Positions 43,937-52,128 of a DNA stretch of 64,000 nucleotides are shown here, piece by piece (the stretch's first letter is position 1; each line of letters opens with the position of its first letter). The DNA comes from an uncultured Tenacibaculum sp. (GTDB lineage: Bacteria > Bacteroidota > Bacteroidia > Flavobacteriales > Flavobacteriaceae). The stretch is from assembly GCA_947497895.1 (NCBI GenBank), contig CANMIL010000001.1:310001-374000 (forward strand), given 5' to 3'. A program made the translations under genes and the position numbers. A model generated the notes under the pieces. That model worked only from the letters and a program-made list of their open reading frames with translations. It was not told where the DNA came from and ran no database searches.

Positions 43937-44401
43937 ATGAAAGAGTCTAAAGCTTCTAAAATTGAACTTCTTGCAGGAGATGGAAATTTAAACGAATTGA
44001 AAAATCTTCTAATGACAGGTTATACTCAACTTGAAATTGATGTAGCTCTTGAAAACTCAATTGCATACTCCAAAATAGAAACTGCTGAATATTTAATTTC
44101 TCTTGGTGCCGACCTTTCAAATTATGATTACCAAGGAACTTATTATGCGGTTCACAACAATGAATTTGAAGGTTTGAAATTTGCAGTTGGTAATGGAGTT
44201 GACATTAACGTAAATAAAGGACAACTCCTCAATACCGCAATTGTAACTGCTTATAATGAGAAAGATGCAACTATTCTTAAATGGCTTCTAGATAAAGGAG
44301 CCGATATCACATATCTGTCAGATGATATAATGAGTATCTTTGGAACTGACGAGTTGAAAGAAATTATAAAACACCACACAGCAAAGCCTAAACCGCATTA
44401 A
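43937..44401 (+). CDS. Ankyrin-repeat cassette protein
   Basis: 154 residues with three to four ankyrin repeats: 'KIETAEYLISLGADLSNYDY', 'FEGLKFAVGNGVDIN', 'DATILKWLLDKGADITYL'. The start 'ASKIELLAGDGNLNELKNLL' is also repeat-like. Ankyrin proteins mediate protein binding and often act as immunity partners. Starts 10 bp after the previous stop with no repeat between, so the two genes share a unit. Confidence 0.75.
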   Translation: MKESKASKIELLAGDGNLNELKNLLMTGYTQLEIDVALENSIAYSKIETAEYLISLGADLSNYDYQGTYYAVHNNEFEGLKFAVGNGVDINVNKGQLLNTAIVTAYNEKDATILKWLLDKGADITYLSDDIMSIFGTDELKEIIKHHTAKPKPH

Positions 44402-44430
44402 AACATAGTTCAGCCAAAGCGTTATTACCA
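44381..44430 (+). repeat. Degenerate short attC-like palindrome overlapping a stop codon
   Basis: 'CCTAAACCGCATTAAAAC' and 'GTTCAGCCAAAGCGTTATTA' match the 317-370 family but with lost pairing. It covers the end of the ankyrin gene. Confidence 0.45.
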
Positions 44431-44441
44431 ATTAGAACAGA

Positions 44442-45014
44442 ATGCTAGGAATTCCATCATACAAACCAAAATTTCACAATAACGGAAAAAGTTTCAAAAA
44501 TAAGTTTGAAAAAACTTTGACAGAACTAATTGGCAAAAAAATCGAACGCTATTGGCTGATGTGGAACTTGAATGAAGATGAATGGTTAGCTGATGGACCT
44601 GTTATTATTGAAATTATCGGGCAGAGATTTGAATTTACAGCTTATCAATTGGACGATTTTAGTATGACAGTAGACTCGTTTAAGCTATCTGAAAAATTGG
44701 ATTGGTATGGTAGCGGAGATGAAATGCCTTTAAATTGGCAAGAAAATCCGAAAATAGAATTAAATGAAAATCTAAATAAGGCTATTACCGAAATCAATAT
44801 ATTGACATATGATTTTTACAAGAATAATATTGAGTCAGAATATGTTCTTATAGGAATAGAGTTTGTTTTAGAAAAGAAATATGAATCTGATGAAGAAAAT
44901 TTCTTTTCAATATATAATGGGCTTGACCAAAATGAAATTAATAACAAGGAATTACAAATAGAAAATCAAATAAAACGAATAAAAATAGCTGATTATAACA
45001 ATTGCAATAAGTAA
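44442..45014 (+). CDS. Cassette protein, unknown function
   Basis: 190 residues, soluble, acidic. 'LIGKKIERYWLMWNLNEDEW' and 'VIIEIIGQRFEFTAYQLDDF' suggest a beta-rich fold like small immunity proteins; 'EYVLIGIEFVLEKKYESDEENFFSIYNGLDQN' (parts) ends the fold. No family assigned. The following 33 bp hold only a weak repeat remnant. Confidence 0.5.
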   Translation: MLGIPSYKPKFHNNGKSFKNKFEKTLTELIGKKIERYWLMWNLNEDEWLADGPVIIEIIGQRFEFTAYQLDDFSMTVDSFKLSEKLDWYGSGDEMPLNWQENPKIELNENLNKAITEINILTYDFYKNNIESEYVLIGIEFVLEKKYESDEENFFSIYNGLDQNEINNKELQIENQIKRIKIADYNNCNK

Positions 45015-45047
45015 CCTGTAACTATTAAACAAAACTGTTATCATACA

Positions 45048-45725
45048 ATGAGCTATGAAAATCATAAAATTATACTTTCGATTTTTTTGTTTTTGTTCAC
45101 AATAAATGTATGTATTGGTCAAACCAAAAATTATTTCGAGGATTATACCTTTGAATCAATTCAAGTACAAGCAGATTCAATACATCAATTTGTACTTAAA
45201 GCAATGTCAGCTAATACTAATGATAAAAATAAATGGGAAAGAAAATTTTTTTGTGCATTTCCTAACTCATACGCAATTATGGACTCTATTTTCGGTTTCA
45301 AAGAAAAACCAGCACCTCTCTATCATTCGAAAATCCCTCGAAAAGTTAGCTCTTACGTAAGCTCGACCTCACACATCGGTTTTTTCAGTCAATTAACATC
45401 AATTCCAACTGACCAATACTATAACAAATATGTTAACATCTGTATTGATGGATATTGGCAGGCTGACAAAATCAGAATAGCCTTTGGTTTTGGGTTACAT
45501 TTATTCTATAACACTAAACCAGCCTGCAAAGCCCTTTCAAGAAAGTCCAATTCGGAAATAAAAAGTGTTTTTAGATTTATCTTTGATGGACCGCATCCTG
45601 ACAATGACCAAAATAGACACTTTTATAAATTGCTTCTGCCATTAATAAAAGCTGAAAATCAAAGATTATCCAAACTGTTGACACTCGCTTTTAACAAATT
45701 GATGGAAGAAAATCATGGACATTAA
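45048..45725 (+). CDS. Secreted protein of unknown function
   Basis: 225 residues. Signal peptide to about residue 25 ('FTINVCIGQ'). The mature part has 'KWERKFFCAFPNSYAIMDSI', 'YYNKYVNICIDGYWQADKI' and 'FDGPHPDNDQNRHFYKLLL'; a family common in Bacteroidota but unnamed here. Last forward gene before the opposite-strand lipoprotein. Confidence 0.6.
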   Translation: MSYENHKIILSIFLFLFTINVCIGQTKNYFEDYTFESIQVQADSIHQFVLKAMSANTNDKNKWERKFFCAFPNSYAIMDSIFGFKEKPAPLYHSKIPRKVSSYVSSTSHIGFFSQLTSIPTDQYYNKYVNICIDGYWQADKIRIAFGFGLHLFYNTKPACKALSRKSNSEIKSVFRFIFDGPHPDNDQNRHFYKLLLPLIKAENQRLSKLLTLAFNKLMEENHGH

Positions 45726-45772
45726 ATAAAGTAAACTACAATTATGATAGCATATTACAGCGAACATGGTTA

Positions 45773-46387
45773 CTAAAATATACAGCCTTCTAAGTAAACT
45801 ATTTCACCTGTATTAAGAGAACCTTCCGTATAATTTTTTTCAGAGGGTTTGAAAATAAATGTTTGACCTTCAGAATTTGAAAAATGAAGTAAACCATTAA
45901 TTACTTCATATTTATAAGTTATAGTATATTCAATTTCTTCACTAGTCCCGAAATATTCATAATCAAACCACAAAGTATCTGCTTCATCTTTTTTGATTTT
46001 TATATTCCATTTTATTCCATCGTACTTGTTTTCACCTTTTTTCCACCCTTTGCAATGTGAAGTTACAACATCAATATTAAAGAAGGATATAAAATATTCA
46101 TCGCCATTAAAGTTTGAAAACTTTATATCTGAAAAATCGCTGTAATAATTTTCGGCATCTGCCCAAGTTGTCCCATTATATTTACGTAAAAATCGACAAA
46201 ACTTTCTTCCCCAACCTGGGCCACAGTATTGATATGATGGCGGATCCAAAAAAGGATATTGTACTCCACTCGCATCTGTTACAAAATCTTGCGGTCCATA
46301 CTCCAACGGCTCTGAGTCTTTCTCAACACCGTTTTCCGAACAAGAAAACAAAACAAAGAATACAAATGGTACAAGTATTTTTTTCAT
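45773..46387 (-). CDS. Predicted lipoprotein, unknown function
   Basis: 204 residues. The signal ends 'FVLFSC' (Cys16). The mature part 'YPFLDPPSYQYCGPGWGRKF' and 'NNGTTWADAENYYSDFSDIKF' is aromatic-rich and beta-rich. It is the only gene of the array on the reverse strand, so it is either an inverted cassette or an independent insertion. Confidence 0.6.
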   Translation of the reverse strand: MKKILVPFVFFVLFSCSENGVEKDSEPLEYGPQDFVTDASGVQYPFLDPPSYQYCGPGWGRKFCRFLRKYNGTTWADAENYYSDFSDIKFSNFNGDEYFISFFNIDVVTSHCKGWKKGENKYDGIKWNIKIKKDEADTLWFDYEYFGTSEEIEYTITYKYEVINGLLHFSNSEGQTFIFKPSEKNYTEGSLNTGEIVYLEGCIF

Positions 46388-46940
46388 TTCTGATATTTTT
46401 CAAAGAAACTCCTAAATTAGTTTCAATGTTATAATAAACAATAACACTTCAAACGCTATAGGTAAAACATTAACAATCAAAAACTTTATACTCTTGGAGC
46501 AAATCTAGAATTATTAAAACTCCTGAAAACATTCTTGAGGAATAAACAAACTATCTTCAAATTAAAACCTAATAAAATGCCTCATAAAAATTAACCCTCA
46601 GTTTTTGAACGTATTAAGTTAACATTTTATATCCATAGTACCTTCTATTTTATCGTTTTTTCGTTGCCCATCGGTTTTCAATAATTCGATACTAAAAATC
46701 TCCAAAGAAACTGATATTCATTAGGTTTAAAAAATTACTGTTTTTCTAAATAGAATAAAAGTTATATAGCTTAGAATAAAAAATAATTAATCGCTAAGTT
46801 CAGTCTACTTTAAAAAGTAGCCCCAGAAACAAAGAGCAATAATTTTTAGTTACATTTAGAAAAAAATCACAGCTAATCATACACAAAACGATGTACATAA
46901 TTCCCTATGCTGGAAAATTTATTAATTGGACATAAGATAA
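46388..46940. other. Gap without a gene, ending in a right-half attC-like repeat
   Basis: No ORF of note in these 553 bp. It contains 'AACGCTATAGGTAAAACATT' near 46450, which looks like a decayed right arm, a palindrome CTACTTTAAAAAGTAG (46806-46821), and at 46836-46896 a clear right half ('CAATAATTTTTAGTTACATT' to 'CATACACAAAACGATGTACA') homologous to 41745-41810. The left halves are missing. Confidence 0.5.
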
Positions 46941-47456
46941 ATGAAATCATATATAGAAAAATGGGTATGGATTGCTGGAAATGATTCAGCTTTAGAATTC
47001 GTGTATTTCATAGAGAGCTTAGGGACAAAGGTCTCTTTTAATGAAATCAACAAGTATTGTAACTTATATGAAAAGTTGAAAATCAGGAATTCGATAACAA
47101 CATCCGAAACATGTGAACAATTGGCTATAAATTATACTTGGAAAAATGGTGAGATTAAAGATAGTTCATTATTTGCTGATGCGATATTGACTATATCTCT
47201 AATAGTAATCGATTGCCATAATAACAAAAACTCATCTGACCTTACCGTGTTTACTGGAGCTCAAAAAACAATCTCTTTCAAATATGATAAAAACGATATT
47301 GAAATTCTGATTGATAGTTTAAACCTTTTGCATACCTATTTATTAAAATTCTTTGGATTTAATTTCTATGAGGAAGATGACTGCGAAATAAAGGAATCTA
47401 GAGCTGTTATATCAGAAATTAAAGAAGAATTAATTAAACTATATAAAAAGCATTAA
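46941..47456 (+). CDS. Cassette protein, unknown function (immunity-like)
   Basis: 171 residues, soluble, helical. 'KSYIEKWVWIAGNDSALEFV', 'SLFADAILTISLIVIDCHNN' and 'DIEILIDSLNLLHTYLLKFF' give alternating hydrophobic helices without catalytic residues. No family recognised. It follows a right-half repeat by about 45 bp. Confidence 0.5.
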   Translation: MKSYIEKWVWIAGNDSALEFVYFIESLGTKVSFNEINKYCNLYEKLKIRNSITTSETCEQLAINYTWKNGEIKDSSLFADAILTISLIVIDCHNNKNSSDLTVFTGAQKTISFKYDKNDIEILIDSLNLLHTYLLKFFGFNFYEEDDCEIKESRAVISEIKEELIKLYKKH

Positions 47457-47581
47457 AGCGCCTTTTTATCCTAACCGTTGCGGCCAATTTGAGTTTCAGG
47501 CTAAACAGGAAATATAGTTTACTCATTCAAAAGGCTAGTTTACACATTTAGTGTTTGGATTAAAAAACTGATTTACCAGTT

Positions 47582-47887
47582 TTGGTAAAAAAATATGAAA
47601 ATAATTCAAAGGTTTTGGATTTACGCCATTCAATGGAAGAAAAGATTCACGAAAAATTGAACAGGAACAAGATAGGAGAATGGATTGCAGGGGATTCAGG
47701 TGTAGCAAATATGCTGTTTAATGTCACTGAATGGAAAAAGTCAATCCCAATAATTATGAACATTCTGAATCGAGAAGGACTTTTAAAAAATAGTTTAATA
47801 ATGAAAAGATTGAATACAGCAGGAGATGATTGGAACAATGAAATTATATACCCAATAGAATATGACGGAATATTTAATCAAATGTAA
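47582..47887 (+). CDS. Small ORF, possible truncated cassette protein
   Basis: The frame is open from a stop at 47561; only TTG 47582 or ATG 47633 can start it, giving 101 or 84 residues. 'GEWIAGDSGVANMLFNVTEW' and 'IPIIMNILNREGLLKN' look like the end of a larger soluble protein. The lack of an upstream ATG suggests a 5'-truncated gene. Confidence 0.35.
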   Translation: MVKKYENNSKVLDLRHSMEEKIHEKLNRNKIGEWIAGDSGVANMLFNVTEWKKSIPIIMNILNREGLLKNSLIMKRLNTAGDDWNNEIIYPIEYDGIFNQM

Positions 47888-47895
47888 AAATAAAA

Positions 47896-48090
47896 CTACA
47901 ATATGGTATATAACAAAATAAGGCATACGGTATTAAATGAAAGTTCACTGCTATTCAGGAATACCACCAAATCGTTGATTTGGATTTTAAAGTGAATTAT
48001 ATAAAAACAAAATACAACGTTTTGGCTAAGTTCAAGCTCGAAAGTTTATCGCCTCCTACTGCCCTACTTACCATATACTAAACGTTGGAA
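47896..48090 (+). repeat. Long attC-like palindrome (about 195 bp)
   Basis: Left 'CTACAATATGGTATATAACA' and right 'CTTACCATATACTAAACGTT' are inverted; the right ends in the core-like AACGTTGGA. The tip CCAAATC-GTT-GATTTGG is a perfect 7-bp hairpin. Confidence 0.55.
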
Positions 48091-48108
48091 ATAATAAAAA
48101 CAAACATT

Positions 48109-48711
48109 ATGAAAAAAGTAACATTTACAATCGTTCTTAGTCTTATAGGAGTTATAGCGGTTTCCCAAAGCTCTAAAACGGTAATAAAGGAAATGAATAC
48201 AGAAAAAAACTATCCTAAATCACTTGCCGATTATAACGATTTTAAAAATTTGGTATCAGAAGTAGAATTTTACAGAGAAAAACGACTGATTGATTTAGAT
48301 GAATTCCTAAGAATGAGTCAACATGAAAATACTATTATTATAGATAGTCGTTCTACCTATCGTTACAAAAGAAAACATCTTAAAGGTGCAATTCACCTAA
48401 GTTTTACAGACTTTACTCAACAAGCACTTTGGGATTTGATTCCTGATCCTAACACTAAAATTTTGATTTATTGTAATAATAATTTTGACGGTGACCAAAT
48501 AGACTTTACTTCTAAAATTTCAATTCCAAGGAACAATAAAAATAATGAAACTCAAATTTTGTCTAACAGGAAACCTATTATGCTTGCTTTAAATATTCCA
48601 ACCTTCGTTAACCTATATGGATATGGTTATAGAAATATATATGAATTAGATGAGTTAGTGAATATAAATGACCCAAGGGTTGAATTTGTAGGAACAGAAG
48701 TAAAGAAATAA
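48109..48711 (+). CDS. Secreted rhodanese-like protein
   Basis: Start at ATG 48109, since the TTG at 48085 lies within the repeat. 200 residues; a signal peptide (MKKVTFTIVLSLIGVIAVSQ) then a rhodanese domain with 'FLRMSQHENTIIIDSRSTYR', 'HLKGAIHLSFTDF' and the active-site loop 'ILIYCNNNFDGDQ', whose Cys is the sulfur-transfer nucleophile. The loop is followed by an insertion. Rhodaneses move sulfur or bind phosphate analogues; periplasmic location is inferred. Confidence 0.75.
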   Translation: MKKVTFTIVLSLIGVIAVSQSSKTVIKEMNTEKNYPKSLADYNDFKNLVSEVEFYREKRLIDLDEFLRMSQHENTIIIDSRSTYRYKRKHLKGAIHLSFTDFTQQALWDLIPDPNTKILIYCNNNFDGDQIDFTSKISIPRNNKNNETQILSNRKPIMLALNIPTFVNLYGYGYRNIYELDELVNINDPRVEFVGTEVKK

Positions 48712-48965
48712 CGACCATCAGCACAGTGTATAAGTAAAAGGAAGTAAGTGATAAAACTAAGATTTGCGAGTAGAAATCCACAAATACTCATAAACAAGAC
48801 CTTTTATATTAAATATACTCAGTATTTTGATATCCAAAAACGTGAATTTTAGAAAGAAATCTTAGTGATTAAGAATAATTGAGAAAATGGGACCATTTTA
48901 CATCGAAAATGAAGTGAAAAATAAAGAGAAATTTATACCAAAATGACTAATTGAATTAAAAAATA

Positions 48966-49098
48966 TTAGTTAATAAGAGGGATAGTTTATTGTGTTTTAA
49001 GTGATACTTTGGAAAAGTGATAACTCACCAAAGTTTAGATTTTATTTACTAATTTAGAACTAAAACACAACAGCAAACCATATCTCTTATGTTAGGCC
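48966..49098 (+). repeat. Long attC-like imperfect palindrome
   Basis: Left 'TTAGTTAATAAGAGGGATAG' is the complement, with mismatches, of right 'CATATCTCTTATGTTAGGCC'; GTTAGGC at 49091-49097 matches GTTRRRY exactly. It carries TTTATTTACTAATTTAG and is clearly related to 40461-40590. Confidence 0.65.
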
Positions 49099-49126
49099 GT
49101 AAGTTTACGGTAAAAACAATAAAAAA

Positions 49127-49242
49127 ATGGCTAAAATAATTTTCCTTATTTTAAAAATTTATTTAAAGACAAATTAGACGAATATTATGATGTTGATATT
49201 GAATTTTGCAGAACTTTAGGTAAGATTAGAATAATTGAGTGA
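49127..49242 (+). pseudogene. Decayed cassette ORF
   Basis: ATG 49127 opens 'MAKIIFLILK'; after one frameshift near 49150 another frame reads 'NLFKDKLDEYYDVDIEF' and ends at 49242. The two parts together look like the start of a small soluble protein. It begins 29 bp after the preceding core-like site, as for intact cassettes. Confidence 0.35.
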
Positions 49243-49558
49243 ATTTTAAACAGAATATTATATATCCAATAAATAGTATTTTCTTCAAGTATCTAAAAAT
49301 CGACTTATGAGATGGAACTTTATATTTTAAAAATTGGTTAAAAACAAGAACTATATTTAATAAGGTAAAGATGATACTATTTAATGTATTTGGTATTAAC
49401 ATATAAATGTTTAATCGGAAGTAAATAATATAAATTATAGGACTTGAAAAAGGCTAAATTTTGACCTTTTATACAAGTGTATAGACTAATAAAAATTGAA
49501 ATACTAACAAATCATATACACCTAAAACGAGGTTATATTTATTATACGAAACGTATTT

Positions 49559-50131
49559 ATGAAAAGAATGACATATAAATTTAATATGATTAAAGGAAGA
49601 TACTTTATAATACTATTGAGCTACCTATTAGGTGGATGCAATTATCATGAAGAAGTGATAACTAATAAAACTAATATAATACTTCCTAACGGTAAGCATT
49701 TAGTTATTGAAAAAACCAATATAGAAACCACTTCTATAGGTATCTTTACAAATCATAAATATGGGACATCACATAGATTTAAATATAATCTTTTACTTAG
49801 CGAAGAAGACATTAGTTGGGATGGAGGAAGTGGAGTACCTAAAAACATTCTTTTCTGTAATGACACTGTATATATACGGTATCTCGAAAAGAGGAATATT
49901 AAAACTGAATATTTAGACTCTCTAACCAATACGACCAAATACAATTATCATTCAGAAATATGCGAGTCTTTTCAAAAACATATAGATAAACGTTATTTTT
50001 TCAAACTTTTCGGTTCTGATTTTTGGTTAAACATTACCTCAGAAGATTATTATTCCTTAAATAAACATTGTAAAGATTATGTTATCCCAAATGAAAATGA
50101 ATTAATCCTAAAACCTGTTACAAACAATTAA
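49559..50131 (+). CDS. Predicted lipoprotein, unknown function
   Basis: 190 residues. The signal is long (start M1 or M10) and ends 'LLGGC' (Cys27). The mature part has beta strands 'TNIILPNGKHLVIEKTNIET' and 'FKLFGSDFWLNITSEDYYSL'. No family recognised. Last secreted product of the array. Confidence 0.55.
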   Translation: MKRMTYKFNMIKGRYFIILLSYLLGGCNYHEEVITNKTNIILPNGKHLVIEKTNIETTSIGIFTNHKYGTSHRFKYNLLLSEEDISWDGGSGVPKNILFCNDTVYIRYLEKRNIKTEYLDSLTNTTKYNYHSEICESFQKHIDKRYFFKLFGSDFWLNITSEDYYSLNKHCKDYVIPNENELILKPVTNN

Positions 50132-50320
50132 TCAAAAACTTCTAACATACAAAACAACGCATTACACTTCAAGAAAAACAAGTACTTCCCCCTAAGAATG
50201 GATTATAATTAATTGTTTGATTTTAGTAATTGTAATTTTTCTATTAGTACTTACTATCAATCCAGCTGCCTATAGGCAATCACCTATGAGAACTCCCAAA
50301 CAACATTAAACCATAGTTAG

Positions 50321-50656
50321 ATGAAACTAGCTACATTTTTAAATATAAAAACAAATTATCTTAGTATTGGAATTAGAATAGTTCTATCCCTAGGAACTCT
50401 GATGCTTCTTTTTTTTCTTGAAACACTAACTTTCTTCCTAATTTATGGTTCTGGAGCATCCTCAAGTAGAATAGCCGAATTATGGTATATCAGTTCAATT
50501 TTAAACTATTTACCTATTTCATTTGTGGGAAGCTTTTTTATTTTTCGAATTATAATGGAATACAATAAACATCAATACATAAAATTCAAAACTAATTTGA
50601 TAACTCTTTTTATTTTGATATTACTGTTTTCTATAAAAATTCAATTTGGAATATGA
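50321..50656 (+). CDS. Small membrane protein, unknown function
   Basis: 111 residues with three membrane segments (about 16-42, 53-76, 88-105). 'LETLTFFLIYGSGASSSRIA' lies in the first loop. No family recognised. It is followed by a terminator, which ends the cassette region. Confidence 0.5.
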   Translation: MKLATFLNIKTNYLSIGIRIVLSLGTLMLLFFLETLTFFLIYGSGASSSRIAELWYISSILNYLPISFVGSFFIFRIIMEYNKHQYIKFKTNLITLFILILLFSIKIQFGI

Positions 50657-50688
50657 CTCCTCTAAAATCAATGAATTTACCTTATTAC

Positions 50689-50714
50689 AAACACCTTTAG
50701 AGGGTGTTTTTATA
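50689..50714 (+). terminator. Intrinsic terminator at the right end of the cassette region
   Basis: AAACACC (50689-50695) pairs with GGTGTTT (50703-50709), then T residues. Confidence 0.7.
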
Positions 50715-50802
50715 TTCCATATTATTATCAAAAATTATAGCTGCATAAACAAACACATCAACACATAAAATAATTAGGGTATTCACTCCTTTATCTGTTT
50801 AA

Positions 50803-50862
50803 GTAAGCATTACTATATGTAAAACATGATATGTAAGCATGCCTTCTGTATAAATGTAAAAA
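50803..50862 (+). promoter_or_regulatory. Direct repeats in the 335-bp gap before the AraC regulator
   Basis: GTAAGCAT occurs at 50803-50810 and 50833-50840, each followed within 12-20 bp by 'ATGTAAAA', giving a 30-bp-spaced direct repeat. The gap 50657-50991 otherwise shows only AT-rich sequence. It may be a control region of the regulator gene; no link to the siderophore operon motif was seen. Confidence 0.3.
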
Positions 50863-50991
50863 TTGCAGTACAAATAATAGTACCATTACACCTTTATACA
50901 ACATACTTTATTACAATTACTTAGATAAAATTCATTTCTTTGCTTTTATTTAGACTCATTAAATATTAAATTTGTCATAATTATAGTAGTT

Positions 50992-51948
50992 ATGGCAAAC
51001 AAAAAGATAAACTTACTCTTCAACGGGATATTGCAAGAACAATATCACACTTCAAATTGTGGAATTCTCTCTAAGAAATATAGTGTTAACCCATTATATG
51101 GAAATGGATCCGCAATTACATATAGCTTTGACGGCTTATATATAGAATATTTGAACACCACATTTCATGAAGACTATGTTTTCAATAACAATTCAAGTAC
51201 CAATACCTTGGAACTTTCCCTCCTACTTAGTGGTGAAAAAACAATGGAATGTGAAAACATGAATATGGAAATCGTTCAACAAGAGCAGGAATGTTTTCTA
51301 TTTTCCTCCAATGGTAAATGTATCAATACCACTTATTTTAAAGATACCTTGATAAAAGAAATCAGAATAAGAATGTATTATGAGTTTATTAAAAAGCATC
51401 AACTTATTGATTTCATAAATCATATTAAAAATTTCAGTGTAACTGAAAAGGAATGTAATTTCTTTGCTACTTCTTTTTCTTCTAAAACAAATGAAATTGT
51501 GTCTGAAATTTTATCCGATACACGCTCAGGTATTTTAAAAAGGCTATTTCTTGAAGGTAAAACCCTAGAATTAGTTTCTACCTTAAAACAAAGGAATGCC
51601 ATTGGTAGATCTCCACAAAGTCTAATTAAAAAACTCTATGATGTAAAGAAAATAATTCTATCTAATTTAAACGAACCCTTTTCTGTTAAGGAATTAGCCA
51701 AAAAGGTTTTATTAAATGACACTGTGCTAAAAAAAGAATACAAACGAGTTTTTAATACAACCATTTCTGAATATTCATTGCAAGTTCGAATGAACAAGGC
51801 AAAAGAATTGCTTTCTCACACGAACAAACCTATTTATGAAATTTCCGACATGGTAGGTTATAAAAACCCGACTCATTTTTCGGCTGCTTTTAAAAAGCAT
51901 AGCAAGCAAACACCGAAACAATTTAGAAGTTTATCCTTTAAAATTTAA
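50992..51948 (+). CDS. AraC/PchR-type transcriptional regulator of the siderophore operon
   Basis: 318 residues. The N-terminal half (1-210) is a ligand-sensing beta domain as in PchR/YbtA-type siderophore regulators. The C-terminal AraC domain (about 220-315) has two helix-turn-helix units: 'PFSVKELAKKVLLNDTVLKK' and 'KPIYEISDMVGYKNPTHFSA', ending 'KQTPKQFR'. PchR-like regulators bind the ferric siderophore and activate its genes. It converges on the operon, and the operon promoter carries a direct repeat of the AraC type, so it is the likely activator. Confidence 0.8.
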   Translation: MANKKINLLFNGILQEQYHTSNCGILSKKYSVNPLYGNGSAITYSFDGLYIEYLNTTFHEDYVFNNNSSTNTLELSLLLSGEKTMECENMNMEIVQQEQECFLFSSNGKCINTTYFKDTLIKEIRIRMYYEFIKKHQLIDFINHIKNFSVTEKECNFFATSFSSKTNEIVSEILSDTRSGILKRLFLEGKTLELVSTLKQRNAIGRSPQSLIKKLYDVKKIILSNLNEPFSVKELAKKVLLNDTVLKKEYKRVFNTTISEYSLQVRMNKAKELLSHTNKPIYEISDMVGYKNPTHFSAAFKKHSKQTPKQFRSLSFKI

Positions 51949-51979
51949 ATAATCCCCCGTTTTATTTACATTTTGAAAC

Positions 51980-52008
51980 AAATATCCGCCCATATAGGCG
52001 GATATTTT
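51980..52008. terminator. Bidirectional intrinsic terminator between regulator and operon
   Basis: AAATATCCGCC (51980-51990), CATATA loop, GGCGGATATTT (51997-52007): an 11-bp perfect, GC-rich stem. It separates the converging AraC gene and the siderophore operon. Confidence 0.9.
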
Positions 52009-52128
52009 CATTTAGTCTGTTTTATGGCAAAAAACTTCTCAACTAAATTCAATGTTTAGACCAATTGATTTCTAAAATATTGTATAAATAGAAACCACTT
52101 ATACACATTCTATAAGGTCTAATTGGTA

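Larger units (their letters stand above)
48712..49558. other. 847-bp gap with repeats and gene remnants
   Basis: No intact gene. It starts with a left-half-like element ('CAGTGTATAAGTAAAAGGAA', near 48728), holds a full long palindrome at 48966-49098 and a decayed ORF at 49127-49242, then AT-rich DNA and near 49500 'AATCATATACACCTAAAACG', a right-half-like end. It looks like two or three eroded cassettes. Confidence 0.5.

Noticed and set aside
37829..50656. CRISPR array as an explanation of the repeats
   Set aside because: The repeats are long, imperfect palindromes separated by genes, not short identical repeats with uniform spacers, and no cas gene is present.
37829..50656. Prophage
   Set aside because: No structural, lysis, terminase or integrase genes are seen; gene products are unrelated small proteins.
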